From Cladopsammia gracilis (Eukaryota > Cnidaria > Anthozoa > Scleractinia > Dendrophylliidae): 64,000 nucleotides of DNA. Position 1 is the first letter of the stretch, and each line of letters starts with the position of its first letter. Under the pieces are notes generated by a model. That model had not been told where the DNA came from and did no database searches. It worked only from the letters and a program-made list of their open reading frames with translations. The position numbers were made by a program, and so were the translations under genes. This document shows positions 10,741 to 20,934 of the stretch, piece after piece. The stretch spans positions 64,501 through 128,500 of the forward strand of contig JAJGOT010000682.1 of NCBI GenBank assembly GCA_022457155.1, read 5' to 3'.

Positions 10741-12249
10741 ATGTCTGAAGATACAAAGCGTTTGAGATTAATCCGGGGATCATACAAAGGGCACTGTACG
10801 CAGGATATCAAAAAAGCAGAAAAACTAATGTCGTCAGAATGCCCGAACGAAGCAGAATTGTCAGCACTTATGGACAGACTCACACGGCGATCTGCAGAAA
10901 TCGAACGCATGGACAACCAAATAGTGATAACCCTTCAGGACGAAGAGGAAATCGAAAAAGAAACAGAAGATGCGTTATCATTTCAAGACACCATTTCGGA
11001 CTGTCAATTCAAAATCTCTCAGCTCCTCAACAAAAAGCAGCAAGACAACCTACCGGTAAGCTCGCTCCACACTAGCATTTTAGGAAAACCAGCTAGCCCA
11101 CGAACGCACGTCAATCTACCAAAAATAACCATAAAATCATTTAGCGGAGACCCTCGTGAATGGCTTACATTCTGGGATAGCTTTAGTGCAACAATTGATG
11201 AACATAGCGAACTTAGTGACATTGAAAAAATGAATTACCTAATCGGAATGGTGAAAGGAGAAGCAGCGCGCGCTATCGCCGGATTTCCGCTGACAAAAGA
11301 AAATTACAGCAAGGCAATAGAACTACTAAAAGAACGCTTCGGGCAAAAACAAAACCTCATTAACGCGTACATGGAAGCGCTCTCTAAACAATATCCTCCA
11401 TCAGACGATCTTAGAAGTTTAAGAACATTCTACGACACAGCAGAAGCGAATATCCGCGGATTAGAAGCACTAGGAGTAACGACAGATTCATACGGCTGCC
11501 TACTTATTCCAATACTTCTCAAGAAACTACCTGAGAATTTACGATGCGCGATCTTTAGGGCAGATTCAACAGCCGACAAATCACTCGACAACTTAAGAGC
11601 AGCCTTACGCAAAGAAATTGAAACAAAAGAGAAAGGCCACCTGTCATTCAGTAACGAAGAAGAAACTCACGAAGAAGAGCCATTAGTACCAACAACAGGG
11701 GCATTTCTATCAAAGGTACAAACAAAAACAACCACCTTCAAACCACCTAAACCAAGGCCATGCACGTATTGCGAGGGAAATCATCGCCCCGATAAATGTG
11801 ACAGAATTAACACAACACAGGAAAGACGCCAAATTCTGCAACAACAGCGAAGGTGTTTCAACTGTCTAGGCGCAAACCACACCAAAACCGAATGTTTCTC
11901 GAGAGGTCGATGCATGATCTGCAAGAAGAAACATCACACCTCCATCTGCGAAGAACCTCCAAAGGAAAGCTCTCAGAACGGGAATAACTCACAGCAACCG
12001 CGTAACAACCAAATAGTACGATCAAACACAAATGAATCGTCGATAAACAGCGCAGAACAGAGCAAAGCGCACATGGGAGCAACGCACACATCATCCCATA
12101 ACAATCATATCCTAATGCAAACAGCAACAGCAATATACCGAACTTCCTCAAGACACAAAATTTCCAATTCTATTACCAAAAGAAAGCTTCTTGACCACAC
12201 TCATTGTCAGAAGCATGCACGAAAAGGTGATGCACAACGGTGTACGTGA
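10741..12249 (+). CDS. BEL/Pao Gag (DUF1759 plus three zinc knuckles), 502 aa
   Basis: The frame is open from ATG 10741. Residues about 1-115 are charged and helical. Residues about 125-300 form the DUF1759 gag core (LPKITIKSFSGDPREWLTFW). Three Cys/His clusters follow: CTYCEGNHRPDKC near residue 341, CFNCLGANHTKTEC near 371, and CMICKKKHHTSIC near 390. In the family Gag assembles the cytoplasmic particle and packages RNA. At about residue 457 the text reads ILMQTATA, the usual opening of the BEL protease domain, and then the family match ends. The last about 40 codons read out of frame through integrase sequence, so the natural Gag-Pol frame is truncated by the internal deletion. The start is chosen because it follows the primer-binding site directly. 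Confidence 0.85.
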   Translation: MSEDTKRLRLIRGSYKGHCTQDIKKAEKLMSSECPNEAELSALMDRLTRRSAEIERMDNQIVITLQDEEEIEKETEDALSFQDTISDCQFKISQLLNKKQQDNLPVSSLHTSILGKPASPRTHVNLPKITIKSFSGDPREWLTFWDSFSATIDEHSELSDIEKMNYLIGMVKGEAARAIAGFPLTKENYSKAIELLKERFGQKQNLINAYMEALSKQYPPSDDLRSLRTFYDTAEANIRGLEALGVTTDSYGCLLIPILLKKLPENLRCAIFRADSTADKSLDNLRAALRKEIETKEKGHLSFSNEEETHEEEPLVPTTGAFLSKVQTKTTTFKPPKPRPCTYCEGNHRPDKCDRINTTQERRQILQQQRRCFNCLGANHTKTECFSRGRCMICKKKHHTSICEEPPKESSQNGNNSQQPRNNQIVRSNTNESSINSAEQSKAHMGATHTSSHNNHILMQTATAIYRTSSRHKISNSITKRKLLDHTHCQKHARKGDAQRCT

Positions 12250-13477
12250 AACGCTTACTCAACTAAGACAAACATACTGGATTCCCCAAGGTAGACAACT
12301 TGTAAAAAGAATAATCTCCAAATGCACTAGATGCAGAAAGCATGAGGGACCTCCATTCCGTTCAATTCCTACACCACCTTTACCTATAGAAAGAATAACG
12401 AAATGCCAAGTTTTCCAGTTCACCGGAATCGATTATGCAGGGCCCCTTTACGTCCGTAGTCAAGGACAACCAACCTCACACAAGGTATATATATGCTTAT
12501 TTACATGTGCGGCGGTCAGAGCCTTACATCTAGAAGTGGTGGAGGACCAAACAACTGAGGCATTCCTTAGAGCATTTAGGCGCTTTATAAGTAGACGAGG
12601 GGTCCCACAAATCATAATCTCAGACAACGCAAAGACATTTAAGGCAGGGGCCCAAGAGTTAGAAACACTGAGCAATAACATACTTAAAACTTCCTCTGCT
12701 CAGCAATATTTCGCAAACAACGGAATAACCTGGAAATTTATCGCCGAGAGAGCACCCTGGTGGGGAGGATTCTACGAGAGATTAATTGGAATGACGAAGA
12801 GATGCCTTAAGAAGACCATCGGAAATGCATCGTTAAATCTGATCGAGATGTACACTTTACTGACTGAAGTAGAGGCGGTCCTGAACAGTCGTCCCTTGAC
12901 GTACCCTTATGTTGATATAAGGGATAACACTCCTCTTACCCCATCACACTTTCTATGTGCTCGTCGCCTTCTCTCTCTTCCAGAGAATGAAACTGACAAA
13001 GACAAGGAAAACGATCCCGACTACATTCCGTCTGAGATTTCCGCCAAAGATTTAAGCAAGAGAGCTAGATACAACGAGAAAATAGTCTGCCACTTTTGGA
13101 CTCGCTGGCAACAAGAATACCTAACCAGTCTGCGTGAACACTCTCGCAAGAATCAAAGATCATCCCATGAAATCATAGCTAAGGGAGATGTTGTACTGAT
13201 CCACGACACCACCCCAAGGAGTCAGTGGAAGATGGGGATCGTCACAGAACTACTTTCGGGTAGAGATGGATTGATCAGATCCACGAAGGTAAAAATAAGT
13301 TCTGGAAAAGAACTGACAAGACCAATAGAGAAACTCTACCCCATTGAAGTGCGTGATGACTGCGATAGCGTCGATGATACTAAGCAAGAAGAAGAAAAGA
13401 AATCTGAAACACAGAGCCGCCCCACTCGACGTGCTGCTCAGCAGGCCATGCAGAAAATAAAAGAACAATTACAATAA
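12191..13477 (+). CDS. BEL/Pao integrase and DUF5641 region (C-terminal part of Pol)
   Basis: The frame is open for about 430 codons and extends a little upstream of 12191 without a methionine, so it has no start of its own. In the complete family it is the end of one Gag-Pol frame. It shows an HHCC zinc domain (MHEKVMHNGVRETL, then CTRC), the DDE triad (D about 81 in GIDYAGP, D about 146 in SDNAKTF, E about 197 in WWGGFYERL), and a C-terminal DUF5641 segment (LTPSHFLCARRLLSL and a basic tail). The junction with gag lies near 12120-12135 and puts integrase in a different frame from Gag, so translation would need a new start or a shift. All catalytic residues that I can see are present. Confidence 0.85.
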   Translation: MTTLIVRSMHEKVMHNGVRETLTQLRQTYWIPQGRQLVKRIISKCTRCRKHEGPPFRSIPTPPLPIERITKCQVFQFTGIDYAGPLYVRSQGQPTSHKVYICLFTCAAVRALHLEVVEDQTTEAFLRAFRRFISRRGVPQIIISDNAKTFKAGAQELETLSNNILKTSSAQQYFANNGITWKFIAERAPWWGGFYERLIGMTKRCLKKTIGNASLNLIEMYTLLTEVEAVLNSRPLTYPYVDIRDNTPLTPSHFLCARRLLSLPENETDKDKENDPDYIPSEISAKDLSKRARYNEKIVCHFWTRWQQEYLTSLREHSRKNQRSSHEIIAKGDVVLIHDTTPRSQWKMGIVTELLSGRDGLIRSTKVKISSGKELTRPIEKLYPIEVRDDCDSVDDTKQEEEKKSETQSRPTRRAAQQAMQKIKEQLQ

Positions 13478-13554
13478 TTTAATGAAATACTAATTAACCG
13501 TACTTATTGTTTAACGCTGGATGTAACACTGTAATTATTGTCGGCCCGGGAGAG

Positions 13555-13682
13555 TGTCGTAAATCTATAATTGTAATTACTGTTATGACGTGACAATTAC
13601 GCGCGAGCTTAGTGTCGATCTCTTGACTGAATAAAGTGACTTGAACCGAGACCTTCAATCTTATATTGCAATAGTCGCAATA
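13555..13682 (+). repeat. BEL 3' LTR, 128 bp
   Basis: Identical to the 5' LTR. It is preceded by a short purine tract (GGGAGAG at 13548-13554), a plausible polypurine primer. It is followed by target duplication ATTTG and the right half of the TTAA element. Confidence 0.92.
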
Positions 13683-14239
13683 ATTTGTTCGATTTTCCTT
13701 AAATTTGGACAGAAGCTAGGTTAACATATAATCAACAAAAACGTGTCGGCGAATTTCTTAATTCCGAAAACTTTTTCGTCAAGAGGCATTTCCGTGCGAT
13801 CATTCCAATTTTTTTTCTCCCCTTTTCGAAAATATTCTATAACTTTTCACTGCAATTGAATAAGGAAAATCGCCGACACGTTTTTTTAGCGCTTCGTGTC
13901 CGGAAACCCGAGAACAAATCAAATTAGCAAAATATAATAATCGCTTTGAGTTATAGCGTTTTAAAGCTGATTCGGACTTTCGAATTTAGACGTCGTAAAA
14001 AATTCGACAATTCATTTTATTACCAAATGGTTTCCATATTTAGATAGCCAGCTCTATAAGCTTTAATTTGATATCTGGGTTTAGGTATATTAAGAGTAAT
14101 CTTAAGACGCTAGAGCTGTTATACTGGAGACACCCCCGAAGGTACACTGTAACCTTAAGCCCAATGTGCCCCCTAGGTCTCAGCGGGCGAGTCGTATTCC
14201 TAGGGCCTCTTTGGGTTCTGCTCAGTGAGTTTTTCTTTT

Positions 14240-16858
14240 CTAATTGGCACCTTCAAATTTATAACTGTGAACACTAACGGCATCCGTGATGCTGTTAAAA
14301 GGGCTTCTTTTGTGCCGTGGCTGGCTGATTTGGCGGCCAATTTTGTCTGTCTGCAAGAGGCTTATTAGTCTTATAGTGTGCAGAGCGGTCTATGTGGTTT
14401 TCTGCGGAGGGTTTTCAGGCCATCTCCTCGCCGGGATCGGCCCATCCCTGCGGCTCCATTCTTTTGTTTCGACCTGTTGCTCATTTGATTAATTTGTGGG
14501 CTGACAAGGAGGGGCGGTTTGTTATGGGGAATTTGAGTGCCATGAGGTTGTCTTTAGGGTGGCATGTGTCTATGCCCCTAACAGGAATCCGGATAGAGAG
14601 TCTTTTTATGCGTACATTGAGGACATAACCCGGCGGTTCCGACGATCCTAGGGGGGACTTCAATGCAGTGTTTAATCGAACTACTGACTGTCATGGCTCT
14701 AACCCTTTGGATCATTCACATGATAGCTGCCTCTCTGTGGTCCCTCTTCAGAAATTGCTGTGTAACAGACGTTTGGAGACATTTTAACCCTACCCTCAGA
14801 GGCTTTTCTTGGTGGAATGTTGCAGTTTCCAGTCGCATTGACTTGTTTGGTTAACCTTCTACCTGGTTGGCTTCAGCTCGGTCTTCTTGGATGGTTCCCT
14901 GCCCTTACTCTGATCATTCGGCTATTGCTTTTGTTTGCTCCCCGCCCTCCTTTATTCCTCATGGTCCTGGGAGGTGGAAGCTTAATTGTTCTGTTCTTCG
15001 TGATCTGGAGTTTCAAGCTGCTGTGCGGGAGTTTTGGGCTAGGTGGCGTCTCGTGAAAGCTTCCTTCCCGTCGATTGGTGCTTGGTGGGATCGTGGGAAG
15101 GCGGAAATTAGGGGACTTGCGGTTCGGTATTGTGTTAAATTGGCTAAGGATAGGAAGCAACGTAAATCTTTGCTTTCCTCGTTAGCTTCCCACTTGAAGG
15201 GCCAGATTGACAATGGGGCGGTTCACCTTTCTGACATCTATGAATCTGTACTCTCCCAATTGATGTGCTTAGATCAAATTGCTGCGGAGGGAGCTAGGGT
15301 CCAGTCGTGTGTTCAGTGGGCGGAGGAGGAGGAGTACTCCTCCAAGTTCCTCCAAGTTCTTTTTGCGATCAGAGGCGAAGTGTGGTGCTGATTTGTGAAT
15401 TGTGGCCATGCGGTTATCTAATGGTAGTTTGGTAACGAGCTTAAATGGTATCCTAGACTCATGGCGTGATTTCTACTCGACCCTATTTACCGCTTGCTTG
15501 ACTGACTCCGAGGTCCAGTCTTGATTGCTGAGTAACTTGTCAGCTTGCCTTTCCTTAAAACAGGTTCCCTTTTGTGAAGGTCTTTTGATGAATGAGGTTT
15601 TGCTTGACCTGTGGGGAATGGCGAAGGGGAAAGCCCCTGGCTCTGATGGGCTCCCCCCTGAATTCTACCTCGCCTTTTGGGATTGCCTTGGTGACGATCT
15701 AGTCCAGGTTTACAACGAATCCTTCGCTTCTGGGCGTCTCCCCACTTCTCAGCGTTTGGCCCTGATCTCTCTGATCTTCAAGAAAGGAGATCGTCTCCAA
15801 AAAATTTGCGGCCCATCAGTCTGCTTAATGCTGATTATAAAATGTGTGTGCAGGCCTTGCCCAGCCGTTTGTTGAAGGTTCTCCATTTGGTGGTTGCTTC
15901 TGACCAGACCTGCGGAGTCAGGGGACGTTATATCAGAGAAAATGTCGCCTTACTTAGAGACATCGTCGCCTACACTAACGAATCGGGTCACTGCTGTCAT
16001 TTTGGCCTTGGACCAGGAGAAGGCGTTTCCCCGTGTTGACTGGGATTTTTTGTTTTAGCACATTTGGGTTTCGGGCCAGATTTCATCCGCTGGGTCAATT
16101 ACTTTACGCTGGGGTCTCCAGTGCGGTTTTGGTCAATGGGTACACTTCCGACTTTTTCTGGCCTTCGCGGGGTGTGAGGCAGGGCTGCCCCTTGTCCCCT
16201 CTTCTCTACGTCTTATCAATGGAGGTTCTGGCTGCCAATATGCGGGCCAATCATTGGCCTTTCTCTTCCCCGGTTGCTTAGGCCCCTTCCTGTTTTGTCT
16301 CTGTAGGCGGACGATATGTCTGTTATCGTCTCTTCTGATCTGGCTTTGGTCTGTCTTTGAGGACTACAACGATTTTGAGAAAGGTTCGGGCACCAAGCTC
16401 AATTTAGATAAATGCGAAGGGTTGTGGTTGGGAGGGTGGCATGGTCATTCGGATGCGCCAATCTCAATCCAATGGATGGATGTGAAAATTAAAGCTCTGG
16501 GCGTATTCATTGCCAACTGTGATGTGGTGGAGGCGAACTGGTTGCCCCGAATTGAGGCTGTACGTCCCCCATGGGCTCGTCTGCAACTAGACAAATTGAT
16601 TTTCTCCTTCCTTTGGGGAGGGAAGCCTGACAAGGTCGCGTGGAACGTTGTAATCCATCCCCGTTCCTGTGGCAGCCTGGCTATGATCTCTTTGGAAGCC
16701 AAAATCAATGCTTTACTGGTTCAATAGGTCAAGCGATTTCGTTGCTCTCCTGATGGTTGGGTTTCTTTGCTTATGTGCTGGTGTTTTGATCGTTCTGGCG
16801 TGGATCCTTGTGTTGTCTTTGCTAATCCTTCCTTTTTCCGGCGTTTTATCGTTCTCTC
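14240..16858 (+). pseudogene. LINE 1 ORF2, 5' part (endonuclease and reverse transcriptase)
   Basis: Endonuclease landmarks appear in order but in shifting frames: TVNTNGIRDAVKRA with CLQEA (about 14260-14350), GDFNAVFNR (about 14655-14680) and YSDHSAIAF (about 14910). RT landmarks follow: GKAPGSDGLPPEFY (about 15625), a PISLL block (about 15810), GVRQGCPLSPLLYVLSME (about 16170) and the thumb segment KLNLDKCEGLWLGGW (about 16400). The tyrosine codon of the catalytic YADD box reads TAG (16304-16306), followed by A-D-D. There are at least six frame breaks. The text stops at 16858, where LINE 2 is inserted, and continues at 32711. Confidence 0.8.
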
Positions 16859-16861
16859 TCT

Positions 16862-16915
16862 CTTTTTTTTTTATTTTTATTATTATTATTATTATTGCAA
16901 CACACACACACAAAA
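16862..16915. repeat. LINE 2 3' tail: A-rich and (TTA)n, then (CA)n
   Basis: On the + strand there is a T run, then ATT repeats, then ACACACACAC. Read on the LINE 2 strand this is a poly(A)/(AAT)n tail next to the 3' UTR. The remaining 16916-17045 is low-complexity 3' UTR. Confidence 0.7.
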
Positions 16916-17045
16916 CAAAAAAAAACACTACTTACAAAACAAAGACGAACACTACTTACAATACTATTACTACTTACAATACAATACTTCCTTACAATAC
17001 AATTCTTGCACTACTTTGTTCCACAATTGGTTCTTAGGTATGCAC

Positions 17046-20000
17046 CTATGTAGTTAGAAAATTACAGTTTGAAACAGGTTTCCACTTAGCCTCAAGCATC
17101 TTCAGATTATTATATTTTGCAGCAATGAGACGTTCGGTTTTATATTTTCTTTTAACTAGTTCTTTATAGGAAGAGAAAAAAGGAAGACTATTATTTCTAC
17201 GACAGTTCCATAAATGTAGCTTACCTAAAACAATTAAATAATTAAACAAAAGACATTTAGTATCTGTGACACCAATTAAAATAGTTTTTAACTCGAGTTT
17301 CCTTTGTTCTTTAGATATAGAGAGCCAATAAGATTCAAATTCATCCCAAACTGCACGCGAGTGAACGCAGTAAAAAAATAAATGATCAATTGTTTCCCGA
17401 GAAGTGTTACAAAAAGTGCAAAGATCACTTTGAATTAAACCTATCTTAGCTAAACGTGAATTTGTAAATAAAATGTCATTCAGTATTTTGAACTGAAAAC
17501 ATTGCACAAATGTTTCGCAGATACAAGATTTTATTAATGAAAAAGCCTTTTTTGTTTCCACATCATCAACAGAAAATTTTGATTTCAACTTTATGAAACC
17601 TCTGGACTCTGTCGCCTTATTGGATATTAAGAGACCATAGAAATCTTTACACTTACTTAACACTGGATTGAAAATTTTGTCACCGATTTGAAATTGCAAA
17701 GATCTAACATGATCTTTATTAAATTCTCGGCTTTGAATTCTCAAATGATTTGGTACAGCGCAACGAACACCAGTCCAGGTCAGAAAGTTGGAATCTCTTA
17801 AACCGTTTTGTTTTGCAAAATTAAAGGACTCTGTATTACTCAAATCAAATCTTAAATCGCTTACGAGAAAAATATTTGCGCTATTATAATTATGATAATA
17901 TATAGGTTTACCGTTAACTCTAATATTATGATTGTTCCAAATGATGGCTTTGCAAGAATTAACATCAAATTTGGAACGAAAATCTGACCACCATTGTAAC
18001 AACTCTTTATAAAATATTGTGGAAAAGTTATAATCATTAATATTATAATCACAATAGAAAAAAAATCTCCACCAAAAGGCTTTAATAAATGTAAAAAATA
18101 AGCTTTCCAAGGATGAAAATCGTCATTTAGGAATCTTCCGATCCATGAAAGTCGGAGTGACATAATTGCCGTTGTTAGATCAGTTACGTTTAAGCCACCA
18201 AATTGAACATCATTAATTGCCGTCGTCCTGGCGATTTTATCCGGACCCTTCCAAAGAAAATTATATATAATTGTTTGAAGAGACTTTATGAACTCTATAG
18301 GAGAAGGAAGAATTGACAAAATATATGAGACTTTAGGAAGTAATAAACTCTTAACAATTGTGACTTTACCAAACAAGGAGAGGCCTCTCCAACTCCACAA
18401 GCGTATTTGAGATTTGATTTCTTTGAGCTTGTCGTAGAAATTCTTCTGCAGTGATTCTTCATTATTATAGCTAAAGTGAACCCCTAATGCTTTAACAGTT
18501 TTACACCATTTCAATGCTAGAGGTGTTTCAGTGTTACTACGGGAAGAGCCTATCCATATTGCTTCGGTTTTTGTATAATTCACCTTTAAGCCAGAACATT
18601 TTTCAAATTGATCAAGTAACTTAAAAAGGTGTTGAGCAGATCTAATATCTGATATAAAAGCTGTTAGGTCATCGGCATATTGAATCATTTTTAATTCCTT
18701 TTATTTCTGAGCATGAGCGAATAGCAACTGCCAATAGCTCCAAGGCAATGATAAATAAATAGGGGGAGAGGGGGTCACCTTGCCTTACTCCTCGATTTAC
18801 TTCAAAACTCGCTGAAAGTGTTCCACTGTTAATAATACAACTATTTATTTTACTGTAAAAGGTTTCTATCCATCTTGTAAGACTGGGTCCAAATCCAAAG
18901 ACTTCTAAACATTTAAACATGAAATTCCATTCCAGACTGTCAAAGGCTTTTTCGAAATCTATAAAAAGTAACATTCCCAGGAATATCATAGGATTTCGTG
19001 TAGTCCATTATGTCTAAAATCGATCTTGCAGCTTCCCCTATATAACGACCTGAAACATACCCAGTTTGATTACTATGAATAATTTCCGGTAAAAGTTTAA
19101 CAATACGGGTCGCTATAACTTTCGACGCAATTTTGGCATCAACATTAGTCAAGGAAATTGGCCTCCAATTTTCCAAGTAAGTCCTGTCCTTATCCTGTTT
19201 CTCAATCAGAGTAATCACTGCTTGTCTCTGAGATGGGGACATTTCCTTCTTCATAAAAGCTTCGTTAAAAGAAGCAATCAAAATATCACTGAGTAACGGC
19301 CAAAAGGTGCTATAAAATTCAATGGGTATCCTGTCATTTCCTGGCGTTTTTCCAGTTGGAAAAGTTTTAAAAACATTCTGGCACTCTTCCGCAGTTATTC
19401 TACCTTCACATAATATTCTTGATTCATATGAAATGTTGGGTAAATTTGGATTATCAAAGAACATTAAGGATTCTGCACAATCTAAATTAACATTTTTACT
19501 TCGATATAAGTTCATATAAAATTGGCGTTGCGAATCCATAATCATAAAAGGGTCAGTGGAGATTACGCCGCTAATGTGTAGTTTTCGTACGTGCTTTTTA
19601 ACATGATTACGTTTCTCAAGATTTAGAAAATATTTGCTACTTTTTTCACCGTGTTCGTGCCATCGGGCTCTTGCGCGAAGTATTATCCCTTCTACCTTGT
19701 CCTCATATAGTGCTTCAAGATCCTGCTTGCATTTTTCCATTGTTACTCGCGTATCATCACAAGGATTTGTTTGAAATATTAGAACTGCCTCCTGATATCG
19801 TTTATTCAATTCCTCCTCTTGTTTCCGTCGAGTGTTAGCTATTTGTTTCGAGAATATGATGGAGTTTGACCTTATATTAAACTTGACCCAATCCCACAAG
19901 AGCCTGGGATCCTGTATATCTTTACCTGCATCAAGCCAGATAGGTAAATTGTTTGTTATCATATTTTTATAATTTTCATTCGCCAATAAAGTAGTGTTTA

Positions 20001-20361
20001 GTTTCCAGTAACCAATTCCTCTTCCACTTGATTTAATTTCTTCAAGTTCTAGAAATATAGCGGAATGGTCTGTTTTAATCGAAGGTATGATATCAACCTT
20101 AGTTACCAAATCATGTAATTTATCAGATATTAACCAGTAATCTAATCTGCAAAATACAAAAGGTGAACAACGCCCCCAGGTAAAGCTTTGCAGTGTTGGG
20201 TTTTTTAGACGCCAAATATCATGTAGACTAAATTCATTTTGCATTTCATCTATGGAGTTAATTACATATTTTCGAGGAATTGGTAGACCGCCTTTTTTAT
20301 CAAGTGTGATGTCTAGAGGGCAATTGAAGTCGCCACCAATGATTATGTTTTCTTCATTACC
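17046..20361 (-). pseudogene. LINE 2 ORF2, endonuclease end to C-terminus
   Basis: Reading on the - strand from 20361: the endonuclease motif GGDFNCPLD, then LDYWLISDK and KTDHSAIFL; an RT N-terminal block; GKTPGNDRIPIEFY; ENWRPISLTNVDAKIASKV; IDFEKAFDSLEWNFM; GVRQGDPLSPYLF; the catalytic box MIQYADDLTAF (about 18690); a thumb segment; and a C-terminal zinc-like cluster CTFCNTSRETIDHLFFYC. The protein ends at 17046. Frame breaks occur near 18975, 18700 and 18090, so it is inactive, but the residues are well kept, which suggests moderate age. Confidence 0.85.
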
Positions 20362-20365
20362 AAAT

Positions 20366-20395
20366 GTGACCCTCCATAGGAAAACACGTCTTATC
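20366..20395 (+). repeat. Left terminal inverted repeat, 30 bp
   Basis: Begins GTGACCCTCC and ends ACGTCTTATC. It matches the complement of 30960-30989 at 29 of 30 positions. It is preceded by AAAT. Confidence 0.88.
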
Positions 20396-20437
20396 AACAA
20401 AAGCGTTTTTGGGGGGGGTTTGAGGTCACTTAGAAAC

Positions 20438-20720
20438 CCTTTGGAAACCCAGTTTAGGAGGGTTTGAAACCCTTTGGAAACCCTTTGGAAACCCGTTGGA
20501 AACCCTTTGGAAACCCGTTCGAAACCCTTTGGAAACCCGTTCGAAACCCTTTGGAAACCCTTTGGAAACCCTTTGGAAACCCTTTGGAAACCCTTGGAAA
20601 CCCTTTGGAAACCCTTTGGAAACCCGTTGGAAACCCGTTGGAAACCCTTTGGAAACCCTTTGAAACCCTTTGGAAACCCGTTGGAAACCCTTTGGAAACC
20701 CGTTCGAAACCCTTTAGGAA
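20438..20720 (+). repeat. Left subterminal 11-bp minisatellite
   Basis: Tandem copies of GGAAACCCTTT, mixed with variants GGAAACCCGTT and CGAAACCCGTT. It creates open frames on several strands that are not genes. The same unit in the same orientation forms the right array at 30680-30945. Confidence 0.9.
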
Positions 20721-20934
20721 GCGCTTTGTAAAAATCTTTTTTGCAGTTCGCTTTGTAAAAACTGTGTATATCTCGCTTTGCTAACACTTTTACAGTCCTT
20801 GCAAATACTCTCAGGTGTTTTCGTGGCTATTTGAATAGTAAACTGAAACAACTACGCGCTTTAAATCACCGTGCGACCGCCGTCGCGACAGCATTGTTTA
20901 ATTAACATCCAAGAGAAAGAAAAAACCCTTTCTG

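Larger units (their letters stand above)
10592..13687 (+). mobile_element. BEL/Pao LTR retrotransposon, internally deleted, with 5-bp target duplication
   Basis: Two 128-bp LTRs (10597-10724 and 13555-13682) are identical base for base. They are flanked by ATTTG at 10592-10596 and 13683-13687, which occurs once at the same place in the uninterrupted TTAA copy. Inside are a primer-binding site right after the 5' LTR, an intact gag frame, and a long integrase frame ending just before a purine-rich tract and the 3' LTR. The whole protease-RT-RNase H part is missing, so the element is only 3.1 kb. Identical LTRs mean a very recent insertion, so the deleted form itself was probably what moved, using enzymes supplied in trans. 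Confidence 0.9.
10340..14158. mobile_element. TTAA inverted-repeat element, copy 2, split by a BEL retrotransposon
   Basis: Same family as 4117-4816 but inverted. TTAA is at 10340-10343 and 14155-14158, and the 17-bp termini are at 10344-10360 and 14138-14154. Left part 10344-10596 and right part 13683-14154 together match copy 1 with a few small differences; copy 2 is about 28 bp longer because of an internal insertion near 10430-10460. It sits near the 3' end of LINE 1 ORF1. The undisturbed alignment with copy 1 fixes the BEL insertion point to the base. Confidence 0.88.

Noticed and set aside
12191..12193. TTG 12191 as a real start codon of the integrase
   Set aside because: The conserved frame continues upstream without a start; in the family integrase is released from a Gag-Pol polyprotein.
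20464..20784. Long open frames made of repeated ETLWKPFGNPL-type residues (also at 30577-30947 and on the - strand)
   Set aside because: They are translations of the 11-bp minisatellite (33 bp = 11 codons), open in several frames at once, not genes.
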